Positions 59,201 through 64,000 of a stretch of DNA of 64,000 bases are shown one piece after another. This DNA is from CATQHL01 sp965204655 (GTDB lineage Bacteria; Actinomycetota; Acidimicrobiia; Acidimicrobiales; CATQHL01). The first letter of the stretch is position 1. Each line of letters starts with the position of its first letter. The position numbers were made by a program, and so were the translations under genes. Where the stretch lies: assembly GCA_965204655.1 (NCBI GenBank), contig OZ241998.1, positions 2,108,001 through 2,172,000 of the forward strand. Direction: 5' to 3'. The notes under the pieces are model-generated. The model was not told the DNA's origin, ran no database searches, and saw only the letters and a program-made list of their open reading frames with translations.

Positions 59201-59294
59201 CCGCTGCGCGCAAAGTCAAGGTCGTCCTCGGGCGTACTTTAGGATCCTTCCTCGTCTTAGGTCGCCTTCCTTGCGACACATAGGAACTTCTCAT
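56286..59294 (-). CDS. Exported RCC1-repeat/FN3 protein, copy A
   Basis: A 1002-residue paralog with the same layout: signal peptide (LTLRAAVAAGMLLAGFPSQ), 14 RCC1-like repeats and two FN3 domains. It differs from copy B by an insertion of about 24 residues in repeat 11 (a duplicated TADGSN/TAEESN segment) and a duplicated LEYTFEKLE stretch of about 7 residues in the first FN3. Repeats 3-5 diverge strongly (for example the Trp/Tyr-rich WYNNWTLYNYWYESEHRWEP), whereas repeats 8-10 are the same as in copy B. The ATG at 59294 is 14 nt after the stop of the FN3/metzincin-like gene. Copy-specific repeats may set ligand preference. Confidence 0.88.
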   Translation of the reverse strand: MRSSYVSQGRRPKTRKDPKVRPRTTLTLRAAVAAGMLLAGFPSQVLAEDPPESALRESASAAAETPGGVPSTGLEDGFVSLDVGVMSCGVRASGMLECWGYDSVWGLPEGEDFTMVSVGDHHACGLRGAGEIECWGEGIWEPPPGGLFKSVSVGGGYGYSYACGLRLGGELECWGLLVGTWYNNWTLYNYWYESEHRWEPTEGTFSQVEVGRDLACGLRPSGEVECWGILQRQYDIAHWATDPEESETITPVIYEAYDRILEKRPAGPGGAYVEIAVGNLHACGLLENGEVECWHACGNFVGGWFECSRRDPSKSWAIDVDRLPDGEFVSISAGGNETCGIRPGGGVECWHTCSFLGLEVFVSEEHDWLEGDCESDSRHYSSLSPVGEFVSVDASYLNGCGILVEGGIACWEFPSDIKCETQHRYWWGAECAPGAPVKVHAVSAPAGEFVRVESGGRFFCGTRPNGEVECWGFACESVEAEWWGCQGAPAVDGRLRSLAVGPGHICGLRPDKWDNVVCWGDNVHGESSPPWKEFTRLAAGTRHTCGLRPSREVECWGRDEFGESTPPEGEFTDLALGDGFSCGLLSALSRTADGSNPAEGARGGSQTADRAPPRTAEESNLVCWGRSELGESNPPEGRYTQLTAGYRHACALLETREETGGGVVCWGDNYWGQSVAPSGVFTSLTAGADHTCGLRPAGEAECWGGRDTNDPRKSYFKPLRGNDENRRELRYVAPYRGSSLFDSRSTPPAGGFTQLTAGTYNTCGLRPTGEVECWANQRTDPLPELAKILTVEPAQDIKAHRDDPDDGIKITWERVNGQADYELRLNGGEPVRVNGRFFNEYTFERLEYTFEKLELDKAYSIELRSVNNAGASEWSQPRLVILASTGNWVITPERPPKAEVLPPAATAHGMTLTWEPVDTAETYEVHLTQQFFTGTSQEERHWKHTQIFTGITNTTLNINTLQPATTYRIDIWTRNAGGTTSTSLNTTTPPQPPQTNHYTETG

Positions 59295-59308
59295 CGCCCG
59301 TCGCGCTT

Positions 59309-62300
59309 CTACTTGAGGTTGCCTTTGAGTGGATCGAACGGTCCCAGTTCAACTCCTGGGGGCAGCACTCCGTCCAGGGGATCTTGGTTGGTTTCTTCGG
59401 AGGATCCGCCGACGACTGTCGCTGAGGAATCCACCATAAAACTAAACTCGTTGCTGGTGTACCATCTGTTTAGTCTTGCAAACGTGTATTCTAGCCTGTT
59501 TTCTGCGGGGCATATACGAGTGGTGGATCCGTGAGGCAGGAAGCATACTATTAGGTCATCCGTGTAGAAGGGTAAGAAAGTCTTGCGTGCTACGATTTGG
59601 CCTAGTCTCTGCGAGGGCGAGGCGGTCGTGCGTGTGATTGTGCCGATTGTTGTCCAGGCATAGGTGAAATCGCTGTATCTTTTGCTGGTTCCCGCGTAGA
59701 TCCTGATTTTGTTTTCGGTGAGGAAAGCGAAGAGAAGGTTGCGATCCGTGGTGAAGTGGCTGAACCTTAGCATCTCTATTGTGCCGGAGATCTGCTCAGA
59801 AGTCCGTCTGTTTATTAGGGTCGACCACGCGGACTCCCCGCCGGCGTTGACCGCCCTCACCTGGAATCCGTACAGCACCCAGGAATCCAAGTCGGAAATT
59901 TTCTTGGCAACACCAACGCTAGGAGTGTTCGAATAGGTTGTGTCTCCGGTGGGCTTGTAGCGTATTTCGTAGCTCTCGGCGCGGGCAGAAGCGTTCCAGG
60001 TTAGAGACACGCTCTCGTTGTCTGCAGCTGTGACGCGCAAGCGTGTGGGCGTAGCAGGCGGCAGAGGGTGGGTGCTCAGAGAAATTGCTGCCCAGTCGGA
60101 GTATGAGCGCGTCTCGTCGTTTCTTGTAACAACCGCTCTTGCCTCAAATTTGTATTTTGTACCGGCGCTCAGTCCAGTGAATACATGCGAGGGCGTGCTA
60201 CCTGGTTTTGAGACTGGTGTACCGCCGTCTCGGCGCACCTCATATGAAAGCGAGCCAGCAGTTTCCCATTTCACGCGGTTCCAGGTGATGCCCACACTGT
60301 TCGCAGTAACTGAGGTCTTCCGCAGGTTAAGCGGAGTCGCCACCATGCGGGGAACAGCAGAGACCGAAGAGGAAGCAGAACTCTCATAGCTAGAACCCAC
60401 GACAGCTTTGACAGTGAAAGAATGCGACACGTCCGCGCAGAGGCCGTCACCCCCGGTGACCTCTGTGGAATGCTTCGTGGAGGCGTCCGCGTCTGGGGCG
60501 TTGGGGAGAGCATAGGACGTTGAGCCGTCGGAGCAGCCGCTGACTGTTTCGTCGGTGTCCCAGGCTATCTTGTAACTAGCAGCTCCAGGAACCGACGTCC
60601 AGTTTAAGACCACGGATTCCGCCCCGGAAACCGCGGACAACCCGGTGGGGATAAGGGTAGGCGGGCCGTAGACTACAGCCGGCTCCCCTAAGGTCCATTC
60701 CTTCCAGTGAGCCGGGATGGGCTGACCCCCCCAAACGTCGGTGCTCTTATCCCCCCACTCGGCGCCGACTTCAGGCACGTATGCAGGTTTTGTGGAGCTA
60801 AACGCCACGACTTCATCGTCGGATTCAACATCGGTAGTGCCCTTGTTATCCACGGAGAATTTCATTATTGAATGCTCAGAACCAGCCGATGCCGTGCTGT
60901 CGCGCCTTATATCCCCCTGCGTTATCCCGACCACGATGAACTCCATGCCGTTAATCAGATCGTTCGCAGTAGCGCCAACGGAACGCTCGGGCAAATCGAT
61001 CTTCGTATTAATGTCCAACCGATCGAACTTGGCGACAAATTCAGGGGCAGAAGACGACCCCGCTGTGCGCCTCAATACTATATACTCGTACGCGTTGAAT
61101 TCGGGTGTAGTATCCCCGCTAGAGGTAGGTTCCTTGCTGTCGGAGGCCGGCTTACCAATGTTCAACGACCAATTTCCACTACTCTGCTCCAAGCCAACAT
61201 TTAGCCTGGCATCCACATGATATATCTGGTGCAGATCACTCAAGTCACGAGACGTTATTAACTCCCCGATGGGGCGCTCAACTTTTGCGGAAGCGCAAGG
61301 CATCCACGGGTAGGCGAAAGTGCTTTGCTCGCCTTCTGCAAAACTGCTGCAATCTTTAGCGTAATCTCCGAAACCCAGATAATGCCCTAACTCATGTATT
61401 AAGACCCGGCGGAGTTCGAATTTTTCTGTCACACCGCGTACGTTGACACGCAAAGGGAAAACCCTGACAATACCACCTGTTAGCAATCGTACACGCCCCT
61501 TACTTCCCCAAGGCGAAAAACAACCTCTAGCCTGATCTGATGTATTACACTTTTCTTGGTTGTCTCTGAAATCCCAGATTTCTATACTGTCGAGATCGCA
61601 GATTGATGCCTTTGAGAGAATCAGATTCTTATCAGTCCCAGAAAGAATCCTAGGCTGACATTCATTACCGTTCCTGTCACATATTTTGGGTATAGTATTA
61701 GATGATGACGTAGACGCAGAAGAACAATTTTTAGTAGAACGCTCTCGACACTCCCAGTCGTTTACATCTCCAGTACCTGACAGCCTAAAAATGTCGTGTG
61801 GGATGTTGCTGAGCGCGGAGCGCCAGGCTTCGATGGATTCCACTACGGCGTTCTTTAATTCAGTTCGGCTGGCAGCGTCTTTGTAGTGCATGCACACGTC
61901 GATCGGGATCCCGCGAAGGAATTTGGAAGCAAGATTTGCTGACCTATTTTCAGGCAGTCCGGGATACGGCTGCCAGTCCAGAATCACAGATTGAAGTGTG
62001 GTGTAGCTGGAGGGTTGGAAGGCTGTTCGGACGAGTGAGTTGAAGAGGAGGCGCACGTTTCTTGTGACCATGCTTGCCCCTAGCGCTCCTGAGGTTTGGG
62101 GGGTGTTGGTGGTTTTGATGCTGCGTAGTATCTCTGATCCTGTTGAGTCCAGGACGATTGTGGAGCCTGAGGCGGTGTCTGTGAACCAGTGGTAGCCCCC
62201 GATTGTGCTGCGTCCGGTGAAGCGCAGGGTCATTCCTGCGGGGAGGGTGATCAGCCGCCAGGCTTGTGGGCCGCCGATGTAGTAAGTCTTTCCTGGCTGC

Positions 62301-64000
62301 ATAGTGCCGTTGTTGTATTCGGTGGTGTACGCGTTTTCCACCACTTGCACTACCACCGAGCCGTTGGCGGTGGCGCCCGCGCTGTCGGTGACGCTGATCC
62401 TCATTGTTTTCGGCCCCGACTCCACGACGTTTACCGAATGGTGTACTGTAGAGAGGTTCAGCCCTGTTAGGGCGCAAGTGATGTCCACGCTGCCCGTGGC
62501 GTCGGATGACGTCCATCCCGAAGCGTCGGGTGAAGTTACAGTATAGGGGGCTGTGCCTCCCTTTATTGTGTACTTGACGTTGGCGGAGGGTACGCCCACG
62601 CGGCCTCCGGTTGCGGACAGCCTCCCCTCATGGGCGAGGCAGTAACTGGGTGCGGAGACGGTTGCGCTTAGCGGGCCTGTAGAGGCGGGCGGATTGGTGG
62701 GGGTGCTAGTGGTTGTTGTGGTTGTGGTTGTAGCCGTGGTGGTTGTGGTTGTTCGACATTCCTTGTGGGTGGGGGAGTAGGATTCCCCGGTGGGGCAGGG
62801 CATGCCTATTATCCTGCTGTCTAGGCTTGAACCCACCATGTTTTTGGCTGCCACACCGATCCGGTAGTCAGTGTTGTTGGCCAGGCCGGTGACGGTGTGG
62901 GTGTATACCGCCCCGACCCCTGGTAGAGTAATTTGTTTGAGTTCACCCAGTCTCAGGGGGATGGTTGTCCACTGCCCCGGCCAGCTAGCGAGAAAGGCTA
63001 TCTCGTAACCGGTAATGAGGTCCCCGCCGTTGGAAGCAGGCTGCTTCCAACGCACGGTCAGGCTGCCGTTCCCTGAAACCGCGCTCACGCTGCGGGGTTC
63101 AGAAGGAGGGGTTACGCACCTGTTCAGAGAGCGAGAATAACGTTTACCAGAAACGCAGGGAACGCCGCTGGTTGCCGTGTAATCGCTCGTGGTTGCGAAG
63201 GTGTCCGCGGCCACGCCGATTTGGTAGGAGACGTCGTTGGTCAAATATTTTAGGCGGTAAGAACTCATTTGAAAACTGTCCGCTCCGACGGTGACCGGGG
63301 TTTCGTACGCTAACAAGGTCGTCTCTGACCAATTCCCTGAAGTTCCCTGCCTCCACCGGATTTTATGATGTATTGGCCTCGTGCTGCCGGCGGGTCTGCT
63401 CCAGTACAACATGAGTGAACCGTCCTCCGAAGCGACACGCAGGTTTGTGGGCGTACTTACTGGTTTGACGCAGGCGTCGTTCGTGGCGTCATCGGGGAAG
63501 ACCTGTCCGCTCGGGCAGATGGCGAAGTCTCGCCAGGTATCCGCGCCATAGCCTTTGCTGGTGACGGCTGCCAGCTTTAGTTGGTATCGTGTACTGCTGC
63601 TCAACCCGGTTATCGTGTACGACCATGTGCGCACTTGCGACGACCCCATGGTGGTTGAGGTTCCTTGGTCCCAGTTTATGATGGCCACTGATCGGTTTCC
63701 CGACGGTTTTGACCGCCAGGAGAGCACGTAACGCAACACTGGTGATCCGCCGTCGGATTCCGGAGCTTTCCACTTAAGAGTGTATGTGTTAGTGCCGTAC
63801 GACCCGCTTAGGATGGGTGGACGTGAAGGCGTTCCCAAGCACTTGCCTGCCGAGGCGGAGTACGTCTGATTTGCCAAGCACGTGTCAAGGTCGACCGACG
63901 CGTAATTTCCTATACCCGAAGAGTTCCTGGCAGCCACCTCTATCACATAACGAGTATCCAACCTAAGATTTGGTAGACTGTGCCCCCATCGCAACCTCCC
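59309..64000 (-). CDS. Giant FN3/metzincin-like multidomain exported protein, N-terminus beyond window
   Basis: The frame is open to the window edge, giving about 1563 residues of a longer protein. Order from the edge: FN3 domains separated by four two-Cys linkers (C39-C52, C160-C175, C280-C293, C400-C413, each with a G/N-x-x-Y/F-like core), a Thr-rich linker at about 414-440, an Ig-like domain, a domain of unclear fold, a metzincin-like region starting near PIDVCMHYKDAASRTELKNA with the zinc motif HELGHYLGFGD at 867-877 and a candidate Met-turn in YPWMPC, then three FN3 domains and an unrecognised C-terminal domain. The third zinc ligand would be Asp, as in snapalysin-type enzymes. It is probably secreted, but the signal peptide would lie outside the window. 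It is the first visible gene of the operon with the two RCC1 genes. Confidence 0.85.
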   Translation of the reverse strand, partial: GRLRWGHSLPNLRLDTRYVIEVAARNSSGIGNYASVDLDTCLANQTYSASAGKCLGTPSRPPILSGSYGTNTYTLKWKAPESDGGSPVLRYVLSWRSKPSGNRSVAIINWDQGTSTTMGSSQVRTWSYTITGLSSSTRYQLKLAAVTSKGYGADTWRDFAICPSGQVFPDDATNDACVKPVSTPTNLRVASEDGSLMLYWSRPAGSTRPIHHKIRWRQGTSGNWSETTLLAYETPVTVGADSFQMSSYRLKYLTNDVSYQIGVAADTFATTSDYTATSGVPCVSGKRYSRSLNRCVTPPSEPRSVSAVSGNGSLTVRWKQPASNGGDLITGYEIAFLASWPGQWTTIPLRLGELKQITLPGVGAVYTHTVTGLANNTDYRIGVAAKNMVGSSLDSRIIGMPCPTGESYSPTHKECRTTTTTTATTTTTTTTSTPTNPPASTGPLSATVSAPSYCLAHEGRLSATGGRVGVPSANVKYTIKGGTAPYTVTSPDASGWTSSDATGSVDITCALTGLNLSTVHHSVNVVESGPKTMRISVTDSAGATANGSVVVQVVENAYTTEYNNGTMQPGKTYYIGGPQAWRLITLPAGMTLRFTGRSTIGGYHWFTDTASGSTIVLDSTGSEILRSIKTTNTPQTSGALGASMVTRNVRLLFNSLVRTAFQPSSYTTLQSVILDWQPYPGLPENRSANLASKFLRGIPIDVCMHYKDAASRTELKNAVVESIEAWRSALSNIPHDIFRLSGTGDVNDWECRERSTKNCSSASTSSSNTIPKICDRNGNECQPRILSGTDKNLILSKASICDLDSIEIWDFRDNQEKCNTSDQARGCFSPWGSKGRVRLLTGGIVRVFPLRVNVRGVTEKFELRRVLIHELGHYLGFGDYAKDCSSFAEGEQSTFAYPWMPCASAKVERPIGELITSRDLSDLHQIYHVDARLNVGLEQSSGNWSLNIGKPASDSKEPTSSGDTTPEFNAYEYIVLRRTAGSSSAPEFVAKFDRLDINTKIDLPERSVGATANDLINGMEFIVVGITQGDIRRDSTASAGSEHSIMKFSVDNKGTTDVESDDEVVAFSSTKPAYVPEVGAEWGDKSTDVWGGQPIPAHWKEWTLGEPAVVYGPPTLIPTGLSAVSGAESVVLNWTSVPGAASYKIAWDTDETVSGCSDGSTSYALPNAPDADASTKHSTEVTGGDGLCADVSHSFTVKAVVGSSYESSASSSVSAVPRMVATPLNLRKTSVTANSVGITWNRVKWETAGSLSYEVRRDGGTPVSKPGSTPSHVFTGLSAGTKYKFEARAVVTRNDETRSYSDWAAISLSTHPLPPATPTRLRVTAADNESVSLTWNASARAESYEIRYKPTGDTTYSNTPSVGVAKKISDLDSWVLYGFQVRAVNAGGESAWSTLINRRTSEQISGTIEMLRFSHFTTDRNLLFAFLTENKIRIYAGTSKRYSDFTYAWTTIGTITRTTASPSQRLGQIVARKTFLPFYTDDLIVCFLPHGSTTRICPAENRLEYTFARLNRWYTSNEFSFMVDSSATVVGGSSEETNQDPLDGVLPPGVELGPFDPLKGNLK

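Overview
The window is GC-rich chromosomal DNA from what looks like a high-GC actinobacterium, possibly of the Acidimicrobiia. Lineage was judged only from gene content: a CIRCE-controlled groESL with a Gly-Met GroEL tail, a zinc-type S14, a short-lid adenylate kinase, an LLM/F420-type oxidoreductase, and many GTG or TTG starts. No rRNA, tRNA, CRISPR array or transposase was recognised.

Layout. (1) 1-6276 is a proteostasis block: a partial lipoprotein, clpC, a polyprenyl diphosphate synthase, then groES-groEL behind a CIRCE operator. (2) 6324-14222 holds five consecutive secreted paralogs of an unrecognised Cys-containing, probably Ig-like family with Thr/Pro-rich tails and a shared C-terminal ending. 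Copies 2 and 3 share a promoter, a 5' UTR hairpin and a terminator hairpin. (3) 14247-22612 carries a family 4 uracil-DNA glycosylase, tsaE-tsaB-tsaD for tRNA t6A, a ClpB that lacks its N-domain, a two-gene ABC exporter and a 3-hydroxyacyl-CoA dehydrogenase. (4) 22753-34071 is a tightly coupled run that looks like purine or other N-heterocycle catabolism: a phosphoribosyltransferase, two molybdenum hydroxylases (one fused to its 2Fe-2S domain), a carbamoylase-type hydrolase, an SsnA-like amidohydrolase, an LLM oxidoreductase, an amidase and a CBS-less IMP dehydrogenase-family protein. (5) 34022-50195, all on the minus strand, is the S10/spc/alpha ribosomal superoperon from rplC to rplQ plus truA. 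It lacks rpsJ at its head and map beside adk, and several proteins carry long acidic or Lys-rich extensions. (6) 50738-53142 has a quinone oxidoreductase, a lower-GC NYN-domain gene and ndk. (7) 53359-64000, minus strand, is an apparent operon of three large exported proteins: a multidomain FN3/metzincin-like protein running past the window edge, followed by two near-duplicate proteins of 14 RCC1-like repeats each with C-terminal FN3 domains.

The two strongest candidates for undescribed biology are the five-member secreted array (2) and the RCC1/FN3/metzincin operon (7). Both look like cell-surface or extracellular protein sets that have expanded by duplication and then become mosaic. The housekeeping blocks between them are conventional except for the ribosomal protein extensions, the ClpB lacking its N-domain with a long inverted repeat upstream, and the compact N-heterocycle cluster.
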